From an uncultured Clostridia bacterium (GTDB lineage Bacteria > Bacillota > Clostridia > TANB77 > CAG-508), in assembly GCA_934167365.1 (NCBI GenBank), contig CAKPKU010000016.1:1-23097 (forward strand): a DNA stretch of 23,097 nt, read 5' to 3'. The notes beneath the pieces are model-generated. The model saw nothing but the letters and a program-made list of their open reading frames with translations. It did not search any database and was not told where the DNA came from. How positions within the stretch are numbered: position 1 is the stretch's first letter; every line of letters starts with the position of its first letter. A program made the position numbers and the translations under genes. This document shows positions 8,500 to 17,220 of the stretch, piece after piece.

Positions 8500-9756
8500 C
8501 TATTGTTTTTGATGATTTTTTACATAATTATTATATAGCTCTATTGCTGTTTCTGGACTGTCAGATCCAGTAGCATTTTTTATTGGAGCAAACTCATCAG
8601 ATCTTTTTACTCGTAAAATGCTCATATTATCAAAATAACTAAAACCATCAAATATATAAGATTCAAATTTATATGCATTAGGCTCTGTAACTTCTACAAA
8701 TACACCATCTTTATTTAGATAATTAGATTTTTTATGAGCTGTGTGATATGGTAATTTTACATCAGCTAATTTTTCTAATGCTTTAATATTAAATAAATGA
8801 CTCAAAATATTAACTTCTCCATACATTAATTGACCATTTGAATCAATTTCTTCTGCCATTTTTTCTGGTAGCTCTGTATATTCAATTATTTTTGGAACAC
8901 CATTTAATTTGCAAAATACACCAACTCGCTCTTTTGCATCTTTTTTTACTACTGATTTAGATGAAATTAAATTATGCTCTTGTATTGTTAAACCTGTTAA
9001 AATTGGATCAACTATTCTTAATAAGATATTATCTACTCCGCCAACAAAAATCCATTCAATTCCATCTGATTTCATTTTATTTAACAATCCAGAATCCTTT
9101 AATGATTTATATATACTACCATTTCCATCTGATGCTTCTTTTATAAGTTTATTTTTGTCAATAACAATATTTCCATCTTCTCTAATCATAGGAACTTTTC
9201 CTTGCTTGAAAAAATGAACTTTTTGTTTATCATAACCAAAATAATAATTATTATCCAAAAAATCAATTGTATCTTTATTATTTTCTTCACTTGTCATTAT
9301 GTACCATGGTATAGTTACACTATATTTTTCATTTGCTTTTTGTAAAGATTCTACTATAATTTGAAATAAATATTTATCTCCATTTACTGTATGTACCTTA
9401 AATGTACCTTTTGGTCCTTTGTGACCTAACCTTGTTCCTTGTCCACCAGCCATAGTAATTACTGCATATTTATTATTTTTTATAACATCAATTCCAATTT
9501 GTTTATATTTTTTAAATTCATCTTCAGATAAAGAATTTAAGTCTTTATATTGTATATGTTCTATTTTTGACTCATCTATTTCTGGAATTTTTTTTGCATT
9601 TTTATATAAATCTGTAATTTGATCTAAATCAATCCTTTCAATTTGTTCAAATAATTTTTCACTTTCTTCATTTGAAAATTTTTCATTTACTAGATTTATA
9701 ATTTCTTCTTGATTATATTCTTTTAATTTTTTCATAATTTCTCTATTGTTATTCAT
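8500..9756 (-). CDS. UDPGP-type UTP:sugar-1-phosphate uridylyltransferase (UAP-like)
   Basis: 418 aa from the ATG at 9756. The nucleotide-binding motif AGGQGTRLGHKGPKGTF (about residues 103-119) marks the UDPGP type 1 family, which includes eukaryotic UDP-N-acetylhexosamine pyrophosphorylase and bacterial relatives. VGGVDNILLRIVDP and KNATGSDSPETA also match that family. It would make a UDP-sugar and pyrophosphate from UTP and a sugar 1-phosphate; GlcNAc-1-P, GalNAc-1-P and Glc-1-P are all possible. I chose the ATG at 9756 because GAGGG is upstream and because the promoter -35 box covers the longer start at 9801. The gene stands alone, divergent from spoIVA. Confidence 0.88.
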   Translation of the reverse strand: MNNNREIMKKLKEYNQEEIINLVNEKFSNEESEKLFEQIERIDLDQITDLYKNAKKIPEIDESKIEHIQYKDLNSLSEDEFKKYKQIGIDVIKNNKYAVITMAGGQGTRLGHKGPKGTFKVHTVNGDKYLFQIIVESLQKANEKYSVTIPWYIMTSEENNKDTIDFLDNNYYFGYDKQKVHFFKQGKVPMIREDGNIVIDKNKLIKEASDGNGSIYKSLKDSGLLNKMKSDGIEWIFVGGVDNILLRIVDPILTGLTIQEHNLISSKSVVKKDAKERVGVFCKLNGVPKIIEYTELPEKMAEEIDSNGQLMYGEVNILSHLFNIKALEKLADVKLPYHTAHKKSNYLNKDGVFVEVTEPNAYKFESYIFDGFSYFDNMSILRVKRSDEFAPIKNATGSDSPETAIELYNNYVKNHQKQ

Positions 9757-9776
9757 TTTATCACCCTCACGAGCTA

Positions 9777-9805
9777 ATATTAGCATAGATTTATTTTTCA
9801 ATCAA
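9777..9805 (-). promoter_or_regulatory. Promoter of the UDPGP gene with extended -10
   Basis: On the minus strand TTGATT (9805-9800), 17 bases, and TAATAT (9782-9777) are preceded by TGC, an extended -10. The start of transcription would be near 9770, which excludes an upstream translation start at 9801. Confidence 0.68.
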
Positions 9806-9913
9806 GCTTTTTATTATATAATATTATTTTTTAGTTAATTAGTGCATATATATTGTTTTAGATAATATAATTTATTAACAATATTGTACAAACGATTTCT
9901 AAGGAGGTTTTAA

Positions 9914-11395
9914 ATGGAAAATAAATCAAATTTGTATGAGGATATTGCCAAACGCACTGATGGAGATATATACCTTGGTGTAGTAGGTCCTGTCCGAACT
10001 GGAAAGTCTACTTTTATAAAAAGGTTTATGGATTTACTTGTAATTCCTAATATTGATAATTCCTATAAGCAAGAAAGAGCAAAAGATGAATTACCACAAA
10101 GTGCTGCTGGAAAAACAATTATGACAACAGAGCCGAAATTCGTTCCTAATGAAGCTATTGAAATAAAAATAGATAATAATATTTCATTAAAAACTCGTTT
10201 AGTAGACTGTGTAGGTTATTTAGTAAATAATGCAATTGGATATTTAGAAGATGATATGCCAAGAATGGTTAAAACACCATGGTTTGATGAGGAAATTCCA
10301 TTTGAACAAGCCGCTGAAATTGGTACTCGTAAAGTAATTCAAGAACATTCTACAATTGGAGTTTTAGTAACTACTGATGGAAGTATTACAGATATTCCTA
10401 GATCAGACTATATAAAAGCTGAAGAGCGAGTTGTTTCTGAATTAAAAGAGCTTAATAAACCATTTGTTATTGTTTTAAATAGTGAATACCCTAATTCAGA
10501 TGAATCAAAACGACTTGCTAAAGATTTGGAAAATAAATATTCAACACCAGTTATATCTACTAATTGCGAAAATTTATCAATTGAAGATATAAACCAAATT
10601 TTTAGTAGTATTTTATATGAGTTTCCTATTGAAAAAATAAATATAAGATTCCCACATTGGGTAGATTCTTTAGATTCTTCACATTGGCTAAAAGAAGAGC
10701 TATATAGTGAAATAAAGGATTGTTTTGATAATGTAAGAATTTTAAAAGAAGTTCCTAATTGTATATCAACTTTAAAAAATACACAAATAATATCAGAAAC
10801 ACGACTTAATGAAATTTCTTTAGGTACAGGAGAAGTCAACTTAACAATTGATTTACTTGATAACTTATTTTATAAAATTATTTCTGAAGTTTCAGGAGTT
10901 GAAATTGCAGATGAAGGAGATTTATTCTCAACCATATCAAATTTCTCTCAAATAAAACGTGAATATGATAAAATTTCAAATGCATTAGAAGAAGTAAAAT
11001 CAAAAGGATATGGTATTGTCACACCATCTATTGATGAACTAATATTAGATGAACCTGAAATGGTTAAACAAGGATCAAGATTTGGAGTAAAATTAAAAGC
11101 AACAGCACCATCAATACATATGATAAAAGCTAATATTGAAACAGAGGTTTCACCTATTGTTGGAAGCGAAAGACAATCAGAAGAGCTTGTAAATTATTTA
11201 TTATCAGAATTTGAAAATGATCCTAAACAAATTTGGCAATCTAACATATTTGGAAAAAGTTTACATGAATTAGTAAATGAAGGTTTACAAAGCAAATTAT
11301 ATCATATGCCTGAAGAAGCACAAGGTAAACTTCAAGAAACATTAGAAAGAATTATAAATGAAGGTAGTGGTGGATTGATTTGTATAATACTTTAA
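9914..11395 (+). CDS. spoIVA: Stage IV sporulation protein A, spore coat basement ATPase
   Basis: 493 aa, the usual length. It begins MENKSNLYEDIAKRTDGDIYLGV in clear SpoIVA style, with Walker A GPVRTGKST at residues 25-33, the Walker B region LVDCVGYLV, and the conserved C-terminal ending GGLICIIL. In the mother cell SpoIVA hydrolyses ATP and polymerises on the outer forespore membrane, forming the platform for coat assembly and linking it to cortex formation. AAGGAGG lies 6 bases before ATG. Such genes are normally read by sigma-E; the 110 bases upstream are AT-rich, with GCATATAT near 9844, but I found no convincing -10 partner. It is monocistronic and ends at the hairpin at 11440. Confidence 0.97.
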   Translation: MENKSNLYEDIAKRTDGDIYLGVVGPVRTGKSTFIKRFMDLLVIPNIDNSYKQERAKDELPQSAAGKTIMTTEPKFVPNEAIEIKIDNNISLKTRLVDCVGYLVNNAIGYLEDDMPRMVKTPWFDEEIPFEQAAEIGTRKVIQEHSTIGVLVTTDGSITDIPRSDYIKAEERVVSELKELNKPFVIVLNSEYPNSDESKRLAKDLENKYSTPVISTNCENLSIEDINQIFSSILYEFPIEKINIRFPHWVDSLDSSHWLKEELYSEIKDCFDNVRILKEVPNCISTLKNTQIISETRLNEISLGTGEVNLTIDLLDNLFYKIISEVSGVEIADEGDLFSTISNFSQIKREYDKISNALEEVKSKGYGIVTPSIDELILDEPEMVKQGSRFGVKLKATAPSIHMIKANIETEVSPIVGSERQSEELVNYLLSEFENDPKQIWQSNIFGKSLHELVNEGLQSKLYHMPEEAQGKLQETLERIINEGSGGLICIIL

Positions 11396-11439
11396 TTGTA
11401 ATTTTTTTGATATGGATATCGGCATAAATTACACCGCTT

Positions 11440-11464
11440 TAGAGCTCTAGTATTTAGAGCTCTA
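11440..11464 (+). terminator. Terminator of spoIVA
   Basis: The 10-bp palindrome TAGAGCTCTA occurs twice (11440-11449 and 11455-11464), 5 bases apart, so the two copies also pair as a hairpin. It is followed by CTATTTTATTTTTATT. A second 8-bp inverted repeat (11397-11404 with 11426-11433) lies just after the stop codon. The rest of the gap to 11636 holds a short plus-strand frame without ribosome site and nothing else I can support. Confidence 0.78.
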
Positions 11465-11636
11465 CTATTTTATTTTTATTACTTTTCGTTATTATTTCTG
11501 CGATGTTATGGCATATGTTCAAATTTACAATAAAATCAATATTCATCTTTGGTTAACTTTGTTGTTAGGAACCATGAAGGGTAGTGTAAGATAAAGTCTT
11601 TTTTATCATTTTATAATTACGCCTATAAATAAACTT

Positions 11637-12911
11637 TTATGGAAAAGGATGTGGTTGCTTTGATAGTCCATTTTTTGCGTTTATGCCTATTTTATTTGGA
11701 ACATTATCAAATCTTTTAGCTGCTAATCTTTGCATTTTATGTGTTTTATTTAAATCAATTAAACTAGGAACTATTACTTTTACTACTTTCAAATTTGTTA
11801 AACGAATATCTTCTGTTGTTAAATCTTTATAATAAATTTCTAATCCATTGCTTTTTAAATCTTTTTTTACATCATCAAATGTATACAATTCTCTTGTATA
11901 TTTAATTTTTTTGCTTTCAAATAATAATTCTTCAAATAACTCACCTTGATAATATAAGAAATGTTCATATAAAGTACTTATTTCATCTGGATTATTTTTT
12001 CTTAAATCCATTATGTTTAATGAATAATAATATGTAAATAAACATTCCTTTAATGCTTTATCTATTGCTTTATTAGAATCTAAATTTGTTGATGCACCTA
12101 TTCCATAATGTAATTTTTTTCCTTCTCCATTAAATATAAAACATAAATATGTTGGAATCTTTATATCACTGTATAATTTATATATTTTTATTTTATACTT
12201 CTTAGATATTTTATCAACAAATTCCTTATTTTCAATATTTAAAGTATTAATATCTATTTCTGGGGGATTAAGTCTCTTAGAAAAGTTAATCATTAATGAA
12301 TCTCTTTCTATTAGCTCTAATAAACCACTAACTATGCAATCATTTATGGAAAATCCAGCAGCCATTCCTGTAGAGCTAGTTTCTGCTACAGTTTTTGATA
12401 ACTCAAATGGTAAATAAATCAAACTTGATGGCCAATATAAATATTTACCATCTTCAATAGAATTTATTCTTGTCCAATATATTGCTTCTTTTTTAGGATT
12501 AATATATTGTGGATTTTGTTCATATTGAATATCTGTATATAATTGATAATCATTTATTTTTTCTTCATCATTAATTTCATTCCATTTCATTTTTTTTATA
12601 TCATTTTGTGGAACATATGACATACAATAACGCTCTATTGCTTCTGCTATACAACTTATTACTGCGCTTTTTTCATCTGATGAAATACCTAATCCTCCAC
12701 TACTCACATCTCTACTTAAATTAAATAATACTTTTGTATCTGCACTAAGACATTGATACATTTTTAGTCCATATTCTTCTAATTCATTACGTTTTAGTAT
12801 TACATTTACAATTCCTATTTTATCACTAAATATTGAAGATAAATCTTTATATTCGTCACCCATTATTTTGATTATTTCTTTTGGATTAAAAATTAATTTA
12901 TTCTTTCTCAT
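11637..12911 (-). CDS. YcaO cyclodehydratase of azoline-forming type
   Basis: 424 aa. The YcaO ATP-binding motif SxxxExxER is seen as SCIAEAIER (86-94), and a second conserved block LLELIERDSLMINF lies in the middle. The protein ends in PHPFP, matching the PxPxP C-terminus of YcaO enzymes that turn Cys, Ser or Thr of a peptide into thiazoline or oxazoline using ATP. It lacks a fused partner domain. The start is uncertain: ATG at 12911 is 14 bases from AAGGAGG, while the in-frame GTG at 12923 is only 2 bases from it; I prefer ATG. It is the last gene of the RiPP-like cluster, 112 bases after the 115-aa gene. The most likely substrate is a peptide encoded in the same cluster, by inference. Confidence 0.9.
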   Translation of the reverse strand: MRKNKLIFNPKEIIKIMGDEYKDLSSIFSDKIGIVNVILKRNELEEYGLKMYQCLSADTKVLFNLSRDVSSGGLGISSDEKSAVISCIAEAIERYCMSYVPQNDIKKMKWNEINDEEKINDYQLYTDIQYEQNPQYINPKKEAIYWTRINSIEDGKYLYWPSSLIYLPFELSKTVAETSSTGMAAGFSINDCIVSGLLELIERDSLMINFSKRLNPPEIDINTLNIENKEFVDKISKKYKIKIYKLYSDIKIPTYLCFIFNGEGKKLHYGIGASTNLDSNKAIDKALKECLFTYYYSLNIMDLRKNNPDEISTLYEHFLYYQGELFEELLFESKKIKYTRELYTFDDVKKDLKSNGLEIYYKDLTTEDIRLTNLKVVKVIVPSLIDLNKTHKMQRLAAKRFDNVPNKIGINAKNGLSKQPHPFP

Positions 12912-13023
12912 AATAAGTTTCACTTCCTCCTTGTATAATATTTTTATTGATATATAAACTTCTATTTTAATTAAATCATACTTTTTATTCTAAGTTTTAC
13001 TATCATTCTAAATAAGAATTTTT

Positions 13024-13371
13024 TTATTTTGGAATATTAATAAATTGGTGACGCACAATTTCTCCATTTTTACAATATTCCAACATTGTATCAGTAAGCT
13101 CTTCTATTTTTATTTTATTAGCATCTATAATTTTATTAATTTTTTTAATTGATATATTTTTATACATATGTTTATTATACAAGCAATTTGCGGTTAATCT
13201 TTTATGAAAATCATCATATTTAAAATTATTAGCAGTATATGGTCCTATAATTATTGACTTAGTAGTTTTAGCTACAAAAATTGCATTATCTTTCTTTTTT
13301 CCATTTTTTAAAAATTTCTTAATTGTAATAAATTTTTCTTCCATATATTTGTTCATATGATAATTAATCAT
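13024..13371 (-). CDS. 115-aa protein of the YcaO cluster, possible reduced YcaO partner
   Basis: I do not recognise it with certainty. It is basic and has no membrane segment. The middle part KSIIIGPYTANN followed by FHKRLTANCLYN recalls the V-G-P-x-x-x-P...C-x-x-C-x-x-R-x-x-x-N region of the ocin-ThiF-like partner (C protein) that presents the precursor to YcaO, but the usual cysteines are absent and the length is far below the usual 250 or more. It may therefore be a reduced partner or something unrelated. It lies 22 bases after the 49-aa ORF and before ycaO. GGAG lies 3 bases before ATG. Confidence 0.75.
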   Translation of the reverse strand: MINYHMNKYMEEKFITIKKFLKNGKKKDNAIFVAKTTKSIIIGPYTANNFKYDDFHKRLTANCLYNKHMYKNISIKKINKIIDANKIKIEELTDTMLEYCKNGEIVRHQFINIPK

Positions 13372-13393
13372 ATTCTCCTTTCCTAATATTTTA

Positions 13394-13543
13394 TTAATTA
13401 TTTAATTTTATATCTAAATCATCATAAATAATATCCTCATTTAGTAGTGCTTCTTTCACATAACTTATTGTCTCTTTTGGTAACTTATTTATATCAAACC
13501 GAAAAATAAATGATAATATTACTATATTACTTTTAAATCGCAT
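13394..13543 (-). CDS. Small 49-aa ORF overlapping the radical SAM gene
   Basis: ATG at 13543 (or 13546, in frame, MM) lies behind AAGGAG and starts inside the last codons of the radical SAM gene; the stop is at 13394. The product starts MRFKSNIVILSFIFRFD and ends acidic (DIIYDDLDIKLNN). It has no Cys and few Ser or Thr, so it does not look like a heterocycle-bearing core peptide. The clear ribosome site, tight overlap and 22-base gap to the next gene support translation. It could be a small accessory or precursor-binding protein; I do not recognise it. Confidence 0.6.
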   Translation of the reverse strand: MRFKSNIVILSFIFRFDINKLPKETISYVKEALLNEDIIYDDLDIKLNN

Positions 13544-14432
13544 CATCAGACTCCTTAATTACTACATTATCTAAAAAATGATAATCAATTTGACGACCAA
13601 CAACTTTTTTTATTTTTTTTCTAATATTTCCGTCTAATAAATTTTCATCTTGATTACTATAGAATATGCAAGGTTTCATTATTCCTTTACTTGTAATTCT
13701 TAAATGTATTTTTTTACAAATATCACATCGTCTTAATCTACATAATGAATGAAAAAAAGATACTACTTTAAAATTATCTATATATCCATTAAATTCCCCA
13801 TTTTTATCAATTTTTCTTTTTAAATCGAATTTATCAAATATATATTCACGCATTTGTATATATGACTTTGTACTTGACTCAGCAATTTCATTTCTTTCAA
13901 CTTCAATTATCTTTATCCTAATTCTATTTTTTACTCCCCAAGACACAATTTTTTCAATTTCTTCAATGTTTTCATTAAATACTGTAGCTATTGAAACATT
14001 ACATCCTGTTTTCTTTATTTTTAATATATTCTCCAATATTTTTTTTGATGGAATTCCGATTGGAGAGTTCTTAGAAACTTTATTATCATAATAATCAAGA
14101 CCTACTGTTACCCTAGTTATGTATTTTTTATTAATTAAATATAATAATTTTTCTATTAAAATTCCGTTTGTATTAATACTAACTTTTAATTTATATGTTT
14201 CATTAAGCATCTTACATATTTCAAATATTTGTGGATGTATTAAAGGCTCTCCTCCTGTTAGTCTTATCTCCTCTAATCCTAGATTGTATGAATTTTTGAC
14301 AATATTTTCAATATCTTGGATACATAACATATCTCTTATTTCTTTTTCATTTCCTTCATTATGACAATATTCACACTTCATATTACAATCTGATATTATT
14401 GAAATTCTATATTCTCCTCTATCTATCTTCAT
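13533..14432 (-). CDS. Radical SAM enzyme, MoaA-like, of the RiPP-like cluster
   Basis: 299 aa. The SAM-cleaving cluster motif is C16-NMK-C20-EY-C23, followed by the GGEP motif (RLTGGEPLIHP). A C-terminal cysteine group CRLRRCDIC, then ITSKGIMKPCIF, resembles the second 4Fe-4S site of MoaA, where the auxiliary cluster binds substrate. The cluster has no other molybdopterin genes, so a peptide or nucleotide-linked substrate is more likely than GTP. Its ATG overlaps the stop of the nucleotidyltransferase gene by one base (TAATG), so translation is probably coupled; there is no strong ribosome site of its own. Its 3' end overlaps the 49-aa ORF. Confidence 0.9.
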   Translation of the reverse strand: MKIDRGEYRISIISDCNMKCEYCHNEGNEKEIRDMLCIQDIENIVKNSYNLGLEEIRLTGGEPLIHPQIFEICKMLNETYKLKVSINTNGILIEKLLYLINKKYITRVTVGLDYYDNKVSKNSPIGIPSKKILENILKIKKTGCNVSIATVFNENIEEIEKIVSWGVKNRIRIKIIEVERNEIAESSTKSYIQMREYIFDKFDLKRKIDKNGEFNGYIDNFKVVSFFHSLCRLRRCDICKKIHLRITSKGIMKPCIFYSNQDENLLDGNIRKKIKKVVGRQIDYHFLDNVVIKESDDAI

Positions 14433-15400
14433 TATATCACTCTTTCTATTTCATTTTCTTTACATATAAAACTAATTATATCTTTATCATTTACTATATA
14501 TGTTTTATTTGCCTTCTGATTTTTTAATATTTCTTTCAACCTTTTTGCTTTACTTTGATTAATATGTTTTTTTATTATTTCGCAATCTTTTTTATCTTTT
14601 TCGCGTCCTAGTGACTCTTTTGAACAATATAGTGCTTCTAAAGAAATAGTTTTATACGGTATTCCATCTTTTTTATATTGTTTTTCTTCTTCAAAACTTA
14701 ATTTTGAACATTCTGATGAATTATATATATTCTCACAATAGAGATTATTTTCACTAAGAAAATAATCTTTTTGTATGACTCCTCCATTTTTTTGTCTTTC
14801 AAACATAATAATTGTAATTGGAATATCTGATTTATTATATTTTATTTTAAAAAATCTACTTTTCTTTCCATCATCTCTGTCTCCCCAATCCCTTATAAAT
14901 TGAAATTTTCCATTACTATTTTTTATTAAATTTTCCAGCTTAGATAAATCTTTATAATTAATAAAAACATCCATATCATGATGAAATCGATTTAATGGTG
15001 TATTAGTCAAAAAATATGTCAATATTCCTCCTGTATGATAATAATCTATATTATTTTCATTTAAATATTTATTCAACTCTTCAAATAATACATTTATTTC
15101 TTTATGATTTTTTTTCAAATCTTCTGTTTTTGCATATTTTTCATATATATAATCTATTTTACTTTTTAATTTTTTTTGATATTTAAATTCTTTAAATTTT
15201 AATTTTTTTAATTCATTCATTATATTTTGTAAATCACTTTTGGAAATTAATTTATAAGCATATCTATTTTCAACAAAATTTACTAGATAATCCCCCATAT
15301 ATTGTTCATCCATATTTAATAAAATTTTCAATGCCTCTTCCTTTTTTTCATCATCACAACAAATATAACCTAATATATTTTTTAAAATTTCTCTATTCAA
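14432..15400 (-). CDS. Nucleotidyltransferase-fold protein of the RiPP-like cluster
   Basis: 322 aa. The central part shows the minimal nucleotidyltransferase signature: GG at 124-125, then RFHHDMDVFI (138-147) with the two catalytic acids D142 and D144 in the D-x-D arrangement, followed by a strand SDIPITIIMFE where the third acid is expected. Residues 1-100 are a helical, charged region I do not recognise. Family members transfer a nucleotide to a small molecule, protein or antibiotic; the substrate here is unknown. The start is TTG at 15400 with GGAG 7 bases upstream. It lies 19 bases after the protease gene and overlaps the radical SAM gene by one base. Confidence 0.82.
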   Translation of the reverse strand: MNREILKNILGYICCDDEKKEEALKILLNMDEQYMGDYLVNFVENRYAYKLISKSDLQNIMNELKKLKFKEFKYQKKLKSKIDYIYEKYAKTEDLKKNHKEINVLFEELNKYLNENNIDYYHTGGILTYFLTNTPLNRFHHDMDVFINYKDLSKLENLIKNSNGKFQFIRDWGDRDDGKKSRFFKIKYNKSDIPITIIMFERQKNGGVIQKDYFLSENNLYCENIYNSSECSKLSFEEEKQYKKDGIPYKTISLEALYCSKESLGREKDKKDCEIIKKHINQSKAKRLKEILKNQKANKTYIVNDKDIISFICKENEIERVI

Positions 15401-15419
15401 TATAATTCTCCTTTTTTAT

Positions 15420-17051
15420 TTATCTTTCATACATGTTATCACAAAATTTATTTTTTATATGAATATCTATATTATTTTCTAGTATTTCATCAGCTTGAAT
15501 TTGAAAATTTGGACAAGCTTGTAATAGTCTATCTACTTTTTCATTTTTCTTTTCAGATACAATACACCATTTTCCAATTGGTGTGTCCATATACTTTTCT
15601 AGCTCTTCACATGTAATTAACTTTTTCTCTTTCATTAATGGATCACATATAAAAAATTGGTTATTATTATACCCGCAAACAAGTATTGAATGAAGTTCTT
15701 TTCCTGTATTTCCTGCTAACATAATTACCTTGCCATTTTCTAATGCTTTATGAATAGAATCTGGATTGATATTAACATTACAAAAAGTTTCTACATTACT
15801 ATTTTCTATAAATCCTTTATATTCATTAAGTATACATTCGTATTCCATATCTGGTATATATTCTTTATTATTTGAAAAATATACACTTTCTGAATGTAAT
15901 AGTTTTACATCTATTCCATTTTTTTGTAAATAATGTGCAATTCCTGAAAAATGAGCTCCATCAATTAATTTTGATTTATATTTTCTGTATAATTCCCTTT
16001 CTATTAACCTATTACAGTTATCCATAACTCCATAGTAATTCATTAACATCATAGATGAAGCAATTGCACAAGTCGGTCCGTGTTGTCTATATAGTTTAAT
16101 ATCTTTACACATATACTGTTTTCTTTTATTATATAATTGATTTAAAAAATTTTCCATTTGACTATCATTGTATTGATATATATATTTGTCATCATTTATT
16201 ATTTTTTCTTCTTTTAAAATTTGCAATATTTTCTTTCTTAATATAAACCCTGATATTCCCACTAATGATTTTGCAATATATTTTTCGTCTAAATTGTCGA
16301 ATAAAAGTAAATCTCTAAATGCTTTTCTTTCAGGATGTTCTAATGTAAAATAAAAATGCTTTACCTTATAATCCTTTCGTATTTTACTCGTTTCTATTTC
16401 TTGTTTTAATTGTTCATCTGACATATCCATACATTTGTAAAATTTTTGCATTCTTCCATTAAATATTTTCTCATCATTTATGTGATATTTTCCTAATAAC
16501 TCTTTTTTTATATTATTAGCCTCTTCAATATTATTCTTTTTTAACTCCATAATATATTTTATGTGATCTATATAGTATATAGCAAATAATGTTTCTGTAG
16601 GAGGTGTAAGTAACATGAATTTTTCTTCTTCATTTCTTATCCCTTTAGCAACGTTTCCTATATTTTGTTTCAAATTTTTTTTTATTGCAGCACTTGTAAT
16701 TAAAGTTGCTTGATCTACCTTACACATAGTTTTATAAATTTGTTTTAATTCTTGTATATCTTTTAGAGAATATTCATTTGCATTCATATTTATATATTTT
16801 TCTACAGCTGGTTCGAGTATCTCTTCATAAAACATATTATGCCAATTCCATCTACTTTTTAACAATTCTAGAAAAGTAGCAGAATCTACATTAGATACTT
16901 CTGTTACTTTTTCTTTAAAATTTGGCATGTTTTCAGCATAATATCTATTTGCATTAAATAATTGCTCTTCCAACATTTCATCAATATTTTCTTTCCATTC
17001 ATCAGGTATTATTTTTCTCTTTATATCATAATTACTGTTTATTATTTTCAC
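15420..17051 (-). CDS. C39/papain-like cysteine protease with novel N-terminal region
   Basis: 543 aa from GTG at 17051. The C-terminal part has a peptidase C39-like triad: QHGPTCAIASSMMLMNYYG with Cys328 and the oxyanion Gln323, His454 in ELHSILVCGY, and Asp470 in FFICDPL. Residues 1 to about 315 are helical, charged and match no family I know; they have no membrane segment. Unlike C39 domains of bacteriocin exporters, there is no ABC transporter fused or nearby, so cleavage would take place in the cytosol. I chose GTG at 17051 because GAGGAG lies 9 bases upstream; the TTG at 17060 would touch that site. It is the first enzyme gene after the small peptide gene and its terminator. By inference it removes a leader from a modified peptide. 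Confidence 0.85.
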   Translation of the reverse strand: MKIINSNYDIKRKIIPDEWKENIDEMLEEQLFNANRYYAENMPNFKEKVTEVSNVDSATFLELLKSRWNWHNMFYEEILEPAVEKYINMNANEYSLKDIQELKQIYKTMCKVDQATLITSAAIKKNLKQNIGNVAKGIRNEEEKFMLLTPPTETLFAIYYIDHIKYIMELKKNNIEEANNIKKELLGKYHINDEKIFNGRMQKFYKCMDMSDEQLKQEIETSKIRKDYKVKHFYFTLEHPERKAFRDLLLFDNLDEKYIAKSLVGISGFILRKKILQILKEEKIINDDKYIYQYNDSQMENFLNQLYNKRKQYMCKDIKLYRQHGPTCAIASSMMLMNYYGVMDNCNRLIERELYRKYKSKLIDGAHFSGIAHYLQKNGIDVKLLHSESVYFSNNKEYIPDMEYECILNEYKGFIENSNVETFCNVNINPDSIHKALENGKVIMLAGNTGKELHSILVCGYNNNQFFICDPLMKEKKLITCEELEKYMDTPIGKWCIVSEKKNEKVDRLLQACPNFQIQADEILENNIDIHIKNKFCDNMYER

Positions 17052-17112
17052 AAATGCCAACTCCTCTCTTTTACATAATAATTTTTAAAATCATATATAT
17101 ATTATATTTAAT

Positions 17113-17162
17113 ATTACAAAAAAGAAGACAGAATATAAAATTTATGTCTTCTCTTTTGTAAT
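17113..17162 (-). terminator. Intrinsic terminator between the small peptide gene and the enzyme genes
   Basis: Arms 17113-17130 and 17145-17162 form an 18-bp stem with one mismatch and a 14-base loop; in the minus-strand transcript the 3' arm contains a U6 run. It lies 104 bases after the peptide stop and 62 bases before the protease start. It would let the peptide RNA be made in excess, with partial read-through into the enzyme genes. A further 7-bp hairpin (17192-17198 with 17218-17224) lies between it and the peptide gene. Confidence 0.8.
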
Positions 17163-17220
17163 ATCAATTTAATATATGTATTATTATATTTTTTGGGTTA
17201 TTCTAAATTTTTATTTCACC

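Noticed and set aside
8482..8501. GC-rich patch with a GGGC/GCCC hairpin as terminator of the UDPGP gene
   Set aside because: The stem is only 4-5 bp and no U run follows on the minus strand; the hairpin at 8383-8419 is a better terminator.
9757..9801. 15-residue N-terminal extension of the UDPGP protein
   Set aside because: The extension overlaps the -35 and -10 boxes of its own promoter.
9838..9900. Sigma-E promoter of spoIVA
   Set aside because: GCATATAT resembles a -35 element, but no acceptable CATACAAT-like -10 lies at the right distance.
11508..11594. Plus-strand 28-codon frame after the spoIVA terminator
   Set aside because: No ribosome site, and it lies behind a terminator with no promoter of its own.
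11590..11607. GATAAA/TTTATC hairpin as terminator of the YcaO gene
   Set aside because: The stem is 6 bp of A/T pairs and is not followed by U's on the minus strand.
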